NCBI RefSeq assembly: GCF_030814135.1
Contig: NZ_JAUSUQ010000004.1
Location: 124,001-188,000 of the forward strand
Length of the DNA: 64,000 bases
Direction of reading: 5' to 3'
From: Caldalkalibacillus uzonensis
Lineage (GTDB): Bacteria; Bacillota; Bacilli; Caldalkalibacillales; Caldalkalibacillaceae
Shown here in pieces: positions 8,593 through 17,789 of this stretch. Below the pieces are notes generated by a model. It was not told the origin of the DNA and did no database searches. It saw nothing but the letters and a program-made list of their open reading frames with translations. Position 1 is the stretch's first letter, and each line of letters starts with the position of its first letter. The position numbers and the translations under genes are program-made.

Positions 8593-10662
8593 CTAGTAGA
8601 TGGTTCTGTTTTTTTCATCAGGTATTCCCGATTTGCGATAGAAATACGTATTAATCACATCTCTCCATTCTTTGACATGCTCAAGCTGTTCCATCAACCG
8701 GCTTAAGACGTGGTCAAAGGTCTGTTGGTTGAATTTCCCCTCTAGCCTCTTCCACTTTTCAATTAATCCTTTCACCTGTTCGACGCCTTCAAAGTGGGTA
8801 TTGTAGATATGTTGTATCACCGTTTCTCCAGACTTTAAGCGGTGCGTATACGGAACATGGTGGAAAAATAATAAATATTCATCCGGACAAGTGTCCAGCG
8901 ATTCATACATTTCCCTGTTGGGAGAAAAATATTGGGCTGTGTAGCCGGTTCCTGTTTTCATTGTCCGGTCCACGCCAATCCCAAAACAGTCGGCATAATG
9001 GTAGGTTCCCCAGCGTGAATACTCGTACCCATCAACGTTGGGCCCATAGTGGTGGCCCGGGTTGACCATCCAGCCCACGCCCAGCGGGGCCGTATAATTT
9101 TCATAAATCCGCCAGGAGGAGAGCAGCATATGAGCAATGGTCTCAATGACTTGTGGATCAGGGCCAAAGGTTAAGCGGATCCATTCTTCGGTGATTTGTT
9201 CAGCTGACAAATCGGGATTCCATGTTAATCTGCCGAAACCATATAAATTGGCTTGGGCCAGGGTATGCCCAGTCCAGTTTTCATCGCTCCCCACATTAGC
9301 CACACCCGCGATGCCGCTATGTTTGAACCCATACAAAGAACCGTCAACGATTCTTTTAACTGTTGAACCTTCACCCTTAGCATAGGTATCAAAATCAAGC
9401 ACCTCTTTCCACTGTGGGACGAGATAGCATAAATGACGTTGTTGTCCCGTATATTCCTGCGTAATTTGAAACTCCATCATTTGATTGGTTTGTTCCATCG
9501 CACCAAACAGCGGTGAAACCGGTTCGCGGACTTGAAAGTCCATCGGGCCATTTTTGATTTGCAAGATGACGTTATCCAAAAACTTGCCGTCCAGCGGCTG
9601 GAAATGATCATAAGCGGCCTTGGCCCGGTCTGTCTGACGGTCCCGCCAGTCTTGCATGCAGTTATAGACAAAACAGCGCCAAATGACAATGCCGCCAAAG
9701 GGATGCAAAGCTTCAGCCAGCATATTGGCTCCGTCTACATGGGTGCGGTTATAAGTAAACGGACCGGGTCGGTGTTCAGAGTCTGCTTTGACCAAAAATC
9801 CGCCAAAATCAGGGATGTATTGATAAATGTCCTTGGCTCTTTCCTTCCACCACTGACGCACTGCAGAATCCAGCGGATCTGCCGTATCCAGATCCCCCAG
9901 CTCCACCGGGCTGGCAAAATTGATACTTAAAAAGATCTGGATCCCATAGCTGCGAAAGATGCCGGCGATCTTGGCCACATCGGGCAAAAATGCCGGGGTG
10001 ATCAGCTTCGTTTCCGTTTCGTGCACATTCACGTTGTTGATCGCAATGCTGTTGATTCCCACAGAAGCCAAGAGGCGTGCATAGTCGCGAATACGTTGCT
10101 CATTGGTTGTGATCCGGCCATGCTCGTAAAAGATGGAGCTGCCAGCGTAACCGCGTTCGACGCTGCCATCCATGTTGTCCCAATGATTCAGCATTCGCAG
10201 CGGGTTGCGGGGAGTCTCACGGATATCCAGCTGTTCCAAGGGCTCATTCATTTGCATTAATCTTAACAGGTGAAAGACACCGTACAACAAAGCCCTGTCA
10301 GTGTGTCCGGTGATCACGATACGGCCGCCCTCTGCCTGGGCCACCGTCCGTATACAATAGGCCTCATCCTTCATCTGATAGAGGTCTTCCACAAGCTTTG
10401 GACCTAAACATTCCCGGACCAGCGGTTGGTTCGGTTTGCCAATCACCGTCAAATAGTTTTGTGGGGAAGAGCCCTCCACAAAATCGACAGGCATTTGCAG
10501 CATGGCCCCAATACCCCGGTTGAGTTCATCCCTGATTGATTGCAGAAGGGGAGAAGGATGACCTCCCGGTAATGAGACGCAACGCAGCCATTGCTGATAA
10601 GATTGTCTTAAGCTTTGGTTTGTCATTGGACGGTACTGCAACCAACAATGGTAATGATTCAA
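8593..10662 (-). CDS. aguA: Alpha-glucuronidase, GH67
   Basis: A 689-residue intracellular enzyme that removes 4-O-methyl-D-glucuronic acid from the non-reducing end of aldouronic acids from xylan. No signal peptide is visible. Family hallmarks include [39 protein letters not shown] (about 290-308, with an acid-residue Glu), [18 protein letters not shown] with the conserved Asp and Glu, and [20 protein letters not shown]. The length fits the Geobacillus AguA type. The start is TTG at 10662 with AGGAGGTG eight bases upstream; no ATG is suitably placed. It follows the M24-like gene by 23 bases and precedes the GntR gene, so they probably share a transcript. Confidence 0.95.
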   Translation of the reverse strand: MNHYHCWLQYRPMTNQSLRQSYQQWLRCVSLPGGHPSPLLQSIRDELNRGIGAMLQMPVDFVEGSSPQNYLTVIGKPNQPLVRECLGPKLVEDLYQMKDEAYCIRTVAQAEGGRIVITGHTDRALLYGVFHLLRLMQMNEPLEQLDIRETPRNPLRMLNHWDNMDGSVERGYAGSSIFYEHGRITTNEQRIRDYARLLASVGINSIAINNVNVHETETKLITPAFLPDVAKIAGIFRSYGIQIFLSINFASPVELGDLDTADPLDSAVRQWWKERAKDIYQYIPDFGGFLVKADSEHRPGPFTYNRTHVDGANMLAEALHPFGGIVIWRCFVYNCMQDWRDRQTDRAKAAYDHFQPLDGKFLDNVILQIKNGPMDFQVREPVSPLFGAMEQTNQMMEFQITQEYTGQQRHLCYLVPQWKEVLDFDTYAKGEGSTVKRIVDGSLYGFKHSGIAGVANVGSDENWTGHTLAQANLYGFGRLTWNPDLSAEQITEEWIRLTFGPDPQVIETIAHMLLSSWRIYENYTAPLGVGWMVNPGHHYGPNVDGYEYSRWGTYHYADCFGIGVDRTMKTGTGYTAQYFSPNREMYESLDTCPDEYLLFFHHVPYTHRLKSGETVIQHIYNTHFEGVEQVKGLIEKWKRLEGKFNQQTFDHVLSRLMEQLEHVKEWRDVINTYFYRKSGIPDEKNRTIY

Positions 10663-10685
10663 TGATCACACCTCCTGTCTGATGT

Positions 10686-11801
10686 TCATAGGACAAAAAT
10701 ATCTGGCCGCTTCAGCATTGTGCCATTTTGGGTTTGAACGGTAAGCTGAGGCCAACCGCTGCGGGATACAGTGAGGATTTCGGTTTTATCTTTTCTCACT
10801 ATAATCGTATCCTCTGACTTGGTGCCCTGTATGGACGGGTTCCAGGCAAAAGCCTGGTTCTCCACAATATGGAAATCCACAGAGGGTGTCAAGATATAAT
10901 CCCTGTTTTGATAGCCAATAGCCCCGCCTTGATGATGCAGTTTCCATTCGCCATCATAACCCACTGCGGCATATTGCTTTTTGATGAACTCAAACATGTC
11001 CTTGGTGTGCACACCAACCCGAGAAGCGGCCATTAATTCTGCATCAATCTGCACTGTCCGCTTAAACTTCTCGCTCATCTCTTGGGACGGTTGGCCAACA
11101 TGAATGAGGCGGGTTAAGGCCACAATGAGCCCCTTATAGGCGACACAAGAAACGACCATACATTTCTTTTCAAACCGATGATGTGTTGGCACAGGATGTC
11201 TGTACCGGTCCAAACGTTCGTCACAAGCCACCAGAGTCACGGTGGGAAGGAAGCCTTGGGCCAGGTATCTCTCATTAAGCCCTGCCGCTATTTCCAGTTC
11301 CGTCTGCCCAGGCTTAATATGCATACAGTATTGTTCCATGACTGCTGCTGCCGTTTCTCCTAAATAACGGTACCTTTCCATTTCAACTTCTGTTAAGGAG
11401 AAACGGAGACGGGACAATTTTTCTCCAGCATAGTGCATTTGCCCCTCCATTGGCACGTCAGTGATCACGTGCCCGGGATCAACCAGCTTACGGATGGCGA
11501 CACTGATATCCTCATACCAAGGGTACTCCACCACCTCAATCGGTAGTGAGGCTACTTCTTCGTCTACGATTCTCGGTTTTTCAATGGTATTAGTCACCAG
11601 ATAGAATTGGTCCTGCGTCACCAGCAGTCCGCATTCTCCCCGTTCACTGTTATACGGAATGCCATTATGGCCCCCGCTCGTCAGCCAGGCAAAATTGTCT
11701 TGCCGTTGGCAGAAAACAGCGTCAAATTTTGTTTCTCCCAAAAACTGGCGGACTCTGGCCAGCTTTATTTCCATATCCATGTATCTTTCAGTTGCACTCA
11801 T
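10686..11801 (-). CDS. M24-fold (creatinase/aminopeptidase P-like) protein lacking usual metal ligands
   Basis: A 371-residue two-domain protein: a creatinase N-terminal domain (about 10-140, NFAWLTSGGHNGI) and a pita-bread M24 domain. In peptidases of this fold the region after the conserved YRHP has two metal-binding Asp residues; here it reads MVVSCVAYKGLIVALTR, with Ser and Ala at those places. The EPG ligand is replaced in FAWNPSIQGTKSEDT; the last Glu (SED) and a His (KLHHQGGAIGY) remain. So ordinary dinuclear metallopeptidase activity is unlikely, though creatinase shows the fold can work without metals. A paralogue with the same changes lies at 50021-51103. It sits between GH67 and an oxidoreductase. 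Its function is unknown; annotation as Xaa-Pro peptidase would be misleading. Confidence 0.75.
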   Translation of the reverse strand: MSATERYMDMEIKLARVRQFLGETKFDAVFCQRQDNFAWLTSGGHNGIPYNSERGECGLLVTQDQFYLVTNTIEKPRIVDEEVASLPIEVVEYPWYEDISVAIRKLVDPGHVITDVPMEGQMHYAGEKLSRLRFSLTEVEMERYRYLGETAAAVMEQYCMHIKPGQTELEIAAGLNERYLAQGFLPTVTLVACDERLDRYRHPVPTHHRFEKKCMVVSCVAYKGLIVALTRLIHVGQPSQEMSEKFKRTVQIDAELMAASRVGVHTKDMFEFIKKQYAAVGYDGEWKLHHQGGAIGYQNRDYILTPSVDFHIVENQAFAWNPSIQGTKSEDTIIVRKDKTEILTVSRSGWPQLTVQTQNGTMLKRPDIFVL

Positions 11802-11813
11802 CTTGCACGCTCC

Positions 11814-12908
11814 TCAATCGTTAGGTGTTTCTATGCGCAAAGCTTGTTGCTGTGCTTTTATGCTCAGTTCCGCTGCCTTAAAGGCATGTTCCTGTGTCAT
11901 GGCATTTTCCGTTCCATTTAAGCAATCCAATATGAGTTGGCCAAAGAAGGGAAAGCCCACTTGTCCCGACGGGTTAAAATATTTTTCTCCCTCATGATCG
12001 ACCAAGTAGACATGATCGGACGATTTGTCACGGGCAATATCAATGTATTTCCGAACCTCAATATAACCATCTGTGCCTAAGATCATGACGCGTCCGTCTC
12101 CCCAGGCGCCTAATCCGTCTGGCGTGAACCAATCGACACGAAAGTAAAATGTAGCCCCGTTGTCTGCCACCAGCGTAGCATCGCCAAAATCCTCAAATTT
12201 TGGATACTGTTTAAAATGATAATTGGCCACTTTGCTATGCAACACTTTGGCATCCTTGGCGCCAACGTAATATAAAAATTGCTCGATCTGGTGACTGCCG
12301 ATGTCACATAAGATGCCCCCGTAATAAGCGGGATCAAAAAACCAGGCAGGCCGGCTGTTCACATTAGCCCGGTGAGGGCCTGTGCCTATGACTTGCACAA
12401 CCCTGCCAATCGCACCGGATTTAATCAGCTCTCCGGCAAAGATGGCGCTTTCAACATGCAGCCGTTCACTGTAGTAGATCGCCCATTTCAAACCTGTTTC
12501 CGCCGTCTTTTTTCTGGCTTTGTCCAGTTGGTCCAGCCGAGTGAAAGCAGGTTTGTCGGCGAAATAGTGTTTGCCATGATCAAGCACCCTCAGCCCCAGG
12601 TCGCACCGGTCTACAGGAATGCAAGCAGAAGCAACCAGTTTGATATCCGGGTTTTGGAGAATTTCCTCTTCCGAAGAGGCTACCTTAACACCTGGATACC
12701 TAGCAGTAAATTGTTTCACTTTCTCGGGGTCTGAATCGTAAACAGCTGCTAAAGTAGCTCCCGCTTCCATCAGGCCGTTGCACATACCATAAATGTGACC
12801 ATGGTCTAAACCTAGCGCCGCAAAAGGAAACTCACCGTGACTCACAACCGCATTTGACTTACCCTGGGGTGCATAATTCATGCCATCGCTTTTATTCACA
12901 TTCATCAT
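11814..12908 (-). CDS. Gfo/Idh/MocA family oxidoreductase
   Basis: A 364-residue NAD(P)-dependent dehydrogenase. The N-terminal Rossmann part reads FAALGLDHGHIYGMCNGL, with His-rich residues after the glycine region, and YDSDPEKVKQF. The catalytic-type motif is YFADKPAFTRLD (a DKP variant of EKP), and GGILCDIGSHQIEQFLYYVG matches the conserved Asp/His helix. These enzymes oxidise or reduce sugars, inositols or sugar acids; the substrate is not readable. It is clearly different from the two paralogues upstream. AAAGG precedes the ATG; a second ATG follows directly. It lies 12 bases before the M24-like gene, so the two are probably co-translated and may act on the same compound. Confidence 0.85.
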   Translation of the reverse strand: MMNVNKSDGMNYAPQGKSNAVVSHGEFPFAALGLDHGHIYGMCNGLMEAGATLAAVYDSDPEKVKQFTARYPGVKVASSEEEILQNPDIKLVASACIPVDRCDLGLRVLDHGKHYFADKPAFTRLDQLDKARKKTAETGLKWAIYYSERLHVESAIFAGELIKSGAIGRVVQVIGTGPHRANVNSRPAWFFDPAYYGGILCDIGSHQIEQFLYYVGAKDAKVLHSKVANYHFKQYPKFEDFGDATLVADNGATFYFRVDWFTPDGLGAWGDGRVMILGTDGYIEVRKYIDIARDKSSDHVYLVDHEGEKYFNPSGQVGFPFFGQLILDCLNGTENAMTQEHAFKAAELSIKAQQQALRIETPND

Positions 12909-12982
12909 TCATTCACGCCTTTCTTGCTAAACGGTGTACAAAACTATAAAGATTAGATCAATTCCGACACCTATCTGCTGCC

Positions 12983-14137
12983 TCACTCATAATTGCCGCC
13001 TGTTGTAATCTCCTCAACAGTAAAATTATCGATGCTTTTTTCCTTTGTATAAAAGTATTTCGCGTTTTTCAAAATGCCTTCTCTCGTATAAAAAGGACTG
13101 TCTGGCCTTAACGGCAATGGGACAGCCTGACCCAAACTGGCCGATTGATATATCGCTGTAATCAGCTCGAGGGTCTGCCGGCCTTGGTGTCCATCAACAA
13201 GCACATCCTTTTTCCCCTCTAAAGCTTGCAGAACATCATCAATTTGCCCTGTATGTCCCTCGTATTGAATATCGGGCAGCGCAGCATAGGTTTGCTGGAT
13301 TCTAGCTTCTAATTCGTGATCCGTTTCCGGAAAGCCATTTTCTTTTGCCTTGGAGGCAATAACCTTCCAAGGGACAGATACGCGAGCGTACTTGCCCTGA
13401 AAAACCAGCTGTTGTTCTTCCCCGTGATGGATGACCGAGCTTGTGATTTGGGCTAAACCACCATGGGGATAATGGCAGATGGCAATGGATATATCTTCAA
13501 CCTCTGCGTTCTGATGAGCCGCATTACCCATCACGGCCACAATTTCGGAAGGCATGCCATTCATCCACAACAACATATCGATATGGTGCACGGCATGGTT
13601 TAAAGTACAACCTCCTCCTTCTTTTTCCCAGGTCCCCCTCCACCATAAATCATAGTAACTGTATCCTCTCCACCACAACGAATCGACTTGGGTATGTACA
13701 ATCGGACCTATCAAGTTCGTCTCAAGCACACGTTTCAATTTCATGACTGGGTTTCTGAACCGATTTTGTGAAATGACAGATAAGATTTTCTGATTTTTTC
13801 CAGCGGCTCCAATCATAGCATCACACTCTTGCAAAGAAGAAGCCATCGGTTTTTCAACCAGCACATGTTTTCCTGCATTTAAAAAATCAATGGCAATTTG
13901 AGCGTGGGTATACGGGGGGGTGCAGACCGAGACCAGATCAATATCAGTGCGGTGTAACATGTCAGTATAATCAGCGTAAATCTCTGCATCAAGGTGATAG
14001 TGGTTTGCTTTTTGCCGTGCTTTGTCCGGATAAATGTCACAAAGCGCTACAATACGGCACTTTTCAGGAAACTGCAAATACCCCTCAATGTGGGCAGGTG
14101 AAATGGCGCCTGTCCCGATAATGGCCACATTTAACAT
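12983..14137 (-). CDS. Gfo/Idh/MocA family oxidoreductase (paralogue A)
   Basis: A 384-residue dehydrogenase with Rossmann motif AIIGTGAISPAHIEGYLQ, Asp at the end of the second strand (ALCDIYPDKA), EKPMASSLQECDAM carrying the usual catalytic-region Lys, and GGGCTLNHAVHHIDMLLWM. The substrate is unknown; sugar or uronic-acid derivatives fit the context. It is a close tandem paralogue of the gene at 14720-15817, with long identical stretches such as IDLVSVCTPPYTHAQIAIDF differing at single positions. A third, broken partial copy lies at 7605-7778. GGGAGG precedes the ATG. Upstream at 14192-14204 is a palindrome-like ACTTGTATACTAG, a candidate operator. The C-terminal 25 residues extend beyond the paralogue. 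Confidence 0.88.
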   Translation of the reverse strand: MLNVAIIGTGAISPAHIEGYLQFPEKCRIVALCDIYPDKARQKANHYHLDAEIYADYTDMLHRTDIDLVSVCTPPYTHAQIAIDFLNAGKHVLVEKPMASSLQECDAMIGAAGKNQKILSVISQNRFRNPVMKLKRVLETNLIGPIVHTQVDSLWWRGYSYYDLWWRGTWEKEGGGCTLNHAVHHIDMLLWMNGMPSEIVAVMGNAAHQNAEVEDISIAICHYPHGGLAQITSSVIHHGEEQQLVFQGKYARVSVPWKVIASKAKENGFPETDHELEARIQQTYAALPDIQYEGHTGQIDDVLQALEGKKDVLVDGHQGRQTLELITAIYQSASLGQAVPLPLRPDSPFYTREGILKNAKYFYTKEKSIDNFTVEEITTGGNYE

Positions 14138-14191
14138 TGATCATGTTCCTCCCTTACAAAAGAGACTGTCAATATTCTGGCATCCTAACAC

Positions 14192-14204
14192 ACTTGTATA
14201 CTAG
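14192..14204. promoter_or_regulatory. Candidate GntR/FCD operator (ACTTGTATACTAG)
   Basis: The best of three related TTGTATA elements. It is placed about 55 bases upstream of the paralogue A start, in the 128-base gap after the VOC gene. Its presence suggests a separate promoter for the 14137-to-8593 transcript. The regulator assignment is inferred from position and motif type. Confidence 0.45.
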
Positions 14205-14265
14205 CATTTTTTGTTTGTAGATGTCAATCATTTTAGAATTTTTCGTTTGTTGAAAGAGTTAAAAA

Positions 14266-14706
14266 TTAAAGGTTTAAATCGCTTTGGTCAACATTGAATT
14301 CAATAAGATTACCATCAGGGTCTGTGCAGAAGATTTGAGCAAACCCGCTTTTGCTTCGCGGTTTTTCTAAAAGCGGAACACCTTTCTGTTTCAAGTATTC
14401 GAGTGTTTTATAGTAGTCTTTTACCCTGATAGCAAAATGACCCTCTTTGGTTTGGATATCTGGGTTGGTCCGCAACGTTTCCGATTGAGGATAGACGATA
14501 AGGTGCAGTTGTGTATCCCCTATCTGGTACCATGCGCCAGGAAAATCAAAATCAGGCCGTTTAATTTCAGTAAAACCTAAAACAGTACCATAAAAATGTT
14601 TGGCCTTATTTAAATCGGTTACAGACAAGCTGACATGATGGAAACGCTCCACTTCTATCACACTTAACCACTCCAATCTCTTTTGTTCGTTAAAAGGATA
14701 CAACAT
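14266..14706 (-). CDS. VOC (glyoxalase/bleomycin-resistance fold) protein
   Basis: A small 146-residue protein with two paired beta-alpha-beta-beta-beta units. FHHVSLSVTDLNKAKHFYGT opens the first unit, HFAIRVKDYYKTLEYLKQ the second, and FCTDPDGNLIEFN closes with a metal-ligand-type Glu. The first unit carries the usual metal His in FHHVSL. VOC proteins include isomerases, epimerases, lyases and dioxygenases. It lies 13 bases after the oxidoreductase stop and is translationally close to it, so a role on the same substrate is likely. ATG 14706 has AGAGGAT; GTG at 14661 with GGAGTGG is an equally possible start and gives a protein shorter by 15 residues. Confidence 0.8.
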   Translation of the reverse strand: MLYPFNEQKRLEWLSVIEVERFHHVSLSVTDLNKAKHFYGTVLGFTEIKRPDFDFPGAWYQIGDTQLHLIVYPQSETLRTNPDIQTKEGHFAIRVKDYYKTLEYLKQKGVPLLEKPRSKSGFAQIFCTDPDGNLIEFNVDQSDLNL

Positions 14707-14719
14707 GGGCCATCCTCTA

Positions 14720-15817
14720 TTACTTGGTATTGAAGTACTTGGCCTGAGCTAAAATACCTTCCCGTGTATAAAAGGGACTGTCAGCTGACAACGGCAATTT
14801 CACTGGCCGCCCTGTGCTAGCTGCTTGATAAATAGCTGTGATCATCTCAAGGGTCCGGCGGCCCTGACAGCCGTTAACCAATACATCTTTTTGCCCGTCA
14901 ACAGCCAGCAAGACGTCATAGATTTGTCCAATATGTCCTTCATATTGAAGATCCGGCAGTTCATTGTATGTTTGTCGAATTTTTCTTTCCAGCTCAAAAT
15001 CTCTTGCGGGAAAACCGTTTTCTCTCGCTTTGTAAGCACATAGTTGCCAAGGAATCGACACCCGGGCATATTGGCCTTGAAAAACCAATTGTTGTTCTTC
15101 ACCATGATGGACGACTGAACTCGTGATTTGGGCCAGGGATCCATCCGGATAAAGGCAGATGGCAATGGAAATGTCTTCGACTTCCGCATTATGATGCGCG
15201 ACGTTACTCATCACTGCAACAACTTCAGATGGCATCCCCTTTAACCATAAAAACAGATCAATATGATGAACGGCATGGTTTAAAGTGCAACCGCCACCTT
15301 CCTTTTCCCACGTTCCTCGCCACCATACATCATAGTAACTGGATCCCCTCCACCATAACGAATCAACCTGTGCATGAACAACAGGCCCTATCAAATTGGC
15401 CTCCAACACCCCTTTGACTTTCATCACAGATTGTCTAAACCGATTCTGGGAAATAACAGACAACACCTTCTTGTTTCGAAAAGCAGCTTCATTCATTGCA
15501 TCGCATTCTGCCAGGGATGAGGCCATTGGCTTTTCCACCAGTACATGTTTGCCGGCATTTAAAAAGTCAATTGCAATTTGAGCATGTGTATAAGGAGGCG
15601 TACAGATTGACACCAAATCAATGTCTGGCCGCTCCACTAACTTTTTGTAATTATCGTAAATATCTACATGAAGATGGTATTGTTGAGCTCGTTGTCGCGC
15701 TTTATCAGGGTAAACATCACATAAAGCTGCCAGCCGGCAGTGCTCGGGAAATTGGAGATAGGCTTCAATATGGGGGAGAGAGATCCCGCCTGAGCCAATA
15801 ATGGCTACCTTTATCAC
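14720..15817 (-). CDS. Gfo/Idh/MocA family oxidoreductase (paralogue B)
   Basis: A 365-residue NAD(P)-dependent dehydrogenase with KVAIIGSGGISLPHIEAYLQ, ALCDVYPDKARQRA, LVEKPMASSLAECDAM and EGGGCTLNHAVHHIDLFLWL. It is very similar along its full length to paralogue A downstream. The start is placed at GTG 15817, preceded by AAGGGTGA and matching the paralogue's N-terminus; the frame to ATG 15847 adds ten residues not seen in paralogue A. A candidate operator half-matching TTGTATA lies at 15857-15869. Two near-duplicate enzymes kept side by side suggest either a dosage effect or divergence to two epimeric substrates; sequence alone does not decide. Confidence 0.87.
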   Translation of the reverse strand: MIKVAIIGSGGISLPHIEAYLQFPEHCRLAALCDVYPDKARQRAQQYHLHVDIYDNYKKLVERPDIDLVSICTPPYTHAQIAIDFLNAGKHVLVEKPMASSLAECDAMNEAAFRNKKVLSVISQNRFRQSVMKVKGVLEANLIGPVVHAQVDSLWWRGSSYYDVWWRGTWEKEGGGCTLNHAVHHIDLFLWLKGMPSEVVAVMSNVAHHNAEVEDISIAICLYPDGSLAQITSSVVHHGEEQQLVFQGQYARVSIPWQLCAYKARENGFPARDFELERKIRQTYNELPDLQYEGHIGQIYDVLLAVDGQKDVLVNGCQGRRTLEMITAIYQAASTGRPVKLPLSADSPFYTREGILAQAKYFNTK

Positions 15818-15856
15818 ATAAGTCACCCTTTGCAATAATATGAACAAAGCTTGAAG

Positions 15857-15869
15857 ACTTGTATATTAA
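15857..15869. promoter_or_regulatory. Weak candidate GntR/FCD operator (ACTTGTATATTAA)
   Basis: A degenerate member of the TTGTATA group found before two other units of this regulon candidate. It lies 40 bases upstream of the GTG start of paralogue B. Confidence 0.3.
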
Positions 15870-15940
15870 AATGTGACTTCATTAGAATATTACTACATTT
15901 GAGAACTCAATCCGATTCACTCCTTTCACCGCGATAGATC

Positions 15941-16804
15941 CTAGCCTTTGACAGATCCTGCCGTAATCCCTTCAACAATGCGGTCGCTGAGGATCAAGTA
16001 GGCAATCAAAATGGGCAGGATACTGATGACAAGTGTTGCTCCAATTGCTCCCCAGTCCGTTGTATATTGGCCTACAAAATTTTGAATACCAACAGTCAAT
16101 GTTTTATACTCATCCGAGCTGATAAACGTGTTGACGAAAACAAATTCATTCCAATTAAAAATCATATTCACAATGGCCGCCGTTGCCATGGCTGGGGTGG
16201 TAATCGGCAAAATGATGCGAAAGAACAGGCCATGAACCGAACATCCATCCATAATGGCCGCTTCTTCCAGTTCCCGTGGTATGGTGTAGTAGAACCCTAA
16301 CAAAATCATGATGGTGAGCGGCAAATTAAAAGCCGTGTAAGTCAGGATTATGGATAAGGGATGATTAATTAAATTGATTTTTAAAAACAAGCTAAACAGG
16401 GGAATAAGTGCGGAATGCACTGGAATCATCAAGCCCACCATGAATAAGCCGAGGACTGGCTTTTTCAATTTCCATTTCATACGTGTGATGGCAAAGGTGG
16501 CCAAACTGGCCAGGAAAACGGTTAACACAACAGAGACCACTGTAATCCAAACACTGTTGAAAAAATAAACGCCAATATTCCCTTCTGTCCATACTTTGAC
16601 ATAATTCTCCCATTTCGGATCTTCCGGCAGGGCAAAGGGGGGCAAATGGAAAACTTCCTGATTATTCTTTAAGGAAAAAAAGAATAGCCAGACTAAAGGG
16701 AGAACCTGAACAACTGCTACGAAGACCAACATCACATATAAAAGACCGAGCCCCAACCGTTTCCAGTACAGCTGAGTCCGCGAAGATGCCATTTCCTGTT
16801 TCAA
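15941..16804 (-). CDS. CUT1 sugar ABC permease, MalG-like
   Basis: A 287-residue permease with six predicted membrane segments and the EAA loop LEEAAIMDGCSVHGLFFRII about 90 residues from the C-terminus, followed by LPITTPAMAT. The C-terminus AGSVKG is typical of MalG-type subunits. The start is TTG at 16804 with GGAGGGG six bases upstream. It lies 18 bases after the MalF-like gene. With that gene and the binding protein it forms an importer for oligosaccharides, here probably xylo- or aldouronic oligosaccharides because of the upstream XylR-type operator and the GH67 gene. No ATPase is encoded with it. Confidence 0.9.
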   Translation of the reverse strand: MKQEMASSRTQLYWKRLGLGLLYVMLVFVAVVQVLPLVWLFFFSLKNNQEVFHLPPFALPEDPKWENYVKVWTEGNIGVYFFNSVWITVVSVVLTVFLASLATFAITRMKWKLKKPVLGLFMVGLMIPVHSALIPLFSLFLKINLINHPLSIILTYTAFNLPLTIMILLGFYYTIPRELEEAAIMDGCSVHGLFFRIILPITTPAMATAAIVNMIFNWNEFVFVNTFISSDEYKTLTVGIQNFVGQYTTDWGAIGATLVISILPILIAYLILSDRIVEGITAGSVKG

Positions 16805-16822
16805 CGCTTTCCCCTCCCATAT

Positions 16823-17692
16823 TTACGAATACTGGGTTTCTTCATCGGATGCGGATAATTTCCGAATCAGCCAAGTCAGTACCAGGCACATCAACAATAA
16901 GAAGAAACCAATCGCACTTCCATATCCAAAATCCAAACGGTTAAACGCTTGGTTGTACATATAAGAGGCTACAACCTCACTGGCTCCGTTTGGTCCTCCT
17001 CCTGTCATCACATAAATCAAGTCAAAATATTTCAGTGACCCAATAACGGCTAAAATCACGGTCACTTTAATTACGCCGGCAATCAAAGGAATTTTTATTT
17101 TGAGAGCAATTTGCAACGGGTTGGCCCCATCGATCCGGGCTGCTTCTATCAGAGAGGAAGGAATATTTTTCAATGCAGCATAGTAAATCAAAATGTAAAA
17201 TCCGGCATATTGCCATAAGATTGGAATAAAAATGGCATACAAGACCAGTGAAGGATTAGCCAGCCACTCTGGCGTATTGTCTATGCCCAGAGAAGCAAGA
17301 AAACGATTAAGTACTCCATTGGTTGGATGATAGATCTTCAGCCACAGCTGGGCAATGGCCACCGAAGACAACAGCATGGGAATTAAATATATCTTTCTCA
17401 ACAGATTTGCACCCTTAATTTGTCCGGCAAGAACGAGGGCAACAAGCAGGTATCCAATCAAGCTCAGCACTGAAAATAAAGCCAGCAAAAAGGAATGCCG
17501 TACACTCGTCCAAAACATGGGATCCTTAATTAATTTGGCATAATTGGTTAAACCAATAAACTCCATGCTACCAATGCCATTCCACTTCATTAACCCGTAA
17601 TAGCCTGTCATCACAATGGGGATATAGACAAGGGCCAAAATGAGTGTCAGTGCTGGCAGGACATATATGGCAATTATTTTTTTGTTTGACAT
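16823..17692 (-). CDS. CUT1 sugar ABC permease, MalF-like
   Basis: A 289-residue permease beginning MSNKKIIAIYVLPALTLILA, with six membrane segments and the EAA loop LIEAARIDGANPLQIALKIK followed by IPLIAGVIKV. YVMTGGGPNGASEVV near residue 225 is a CUT1 MalF hallmark. ATG 17692 has GGAGAAAG just upstream; an in-frame ATG four codons earlier (17704) is a weaker alternative. It is separated from the binding-protein gene by a strong hairpin. It pairs with the MalG-like subunit downstream. Confidence 0.9.
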   Translation of the reverse strand: MSNKKIIAIYVLPALTLILALVYIPIVMTGYYGLMKWNGIGSMEFIGLTNYAKLIKDPMFWTSVRHSFLLALFSVLSLIGYLLVALVLAGQIKGANLLRKIYLIPMLLSSVAIAQLWLKIYHPTNGVLNRFLASLGIDNTPEWLANPSLVLYAIFIPILWQYAGFYILIYYAALKNIPSSLIEAARIDGANPLQIALKIKIPLIAGVIKVTVILAVIGSLKYFDLIYVMTGGGPNGASEVVASYMYNQAFNRLDFGYGSAIGFFLLLMCLVLTWLIRKLSASDEETQYS

Positions 17693-17736
17693 CACTTTCT
17701 CCATCGCAGTTCAGCTCCCTATCTGGTGGTGCAGTG

Positions 17737-17770
17737 AAAAAGGACATATGTAACAGCATATGTCCTTTTT
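17737..17770 (-). terminator. Intercistronic hairpin after the binding-protein gene
   Basis: A perfect 14-bp stem (AAAAAGGACATATG and its complement) around a six-base loop, ending in a T-run. It lies 20 bases after the binding-protein stop and before the permease genes. It is shaped like a terminator or attenuator and would lower permease expression relative to the binding protein. Confidence 0.85.
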
Positions 17771-17789
17771 CGGTTGGGCCTATTGCATG

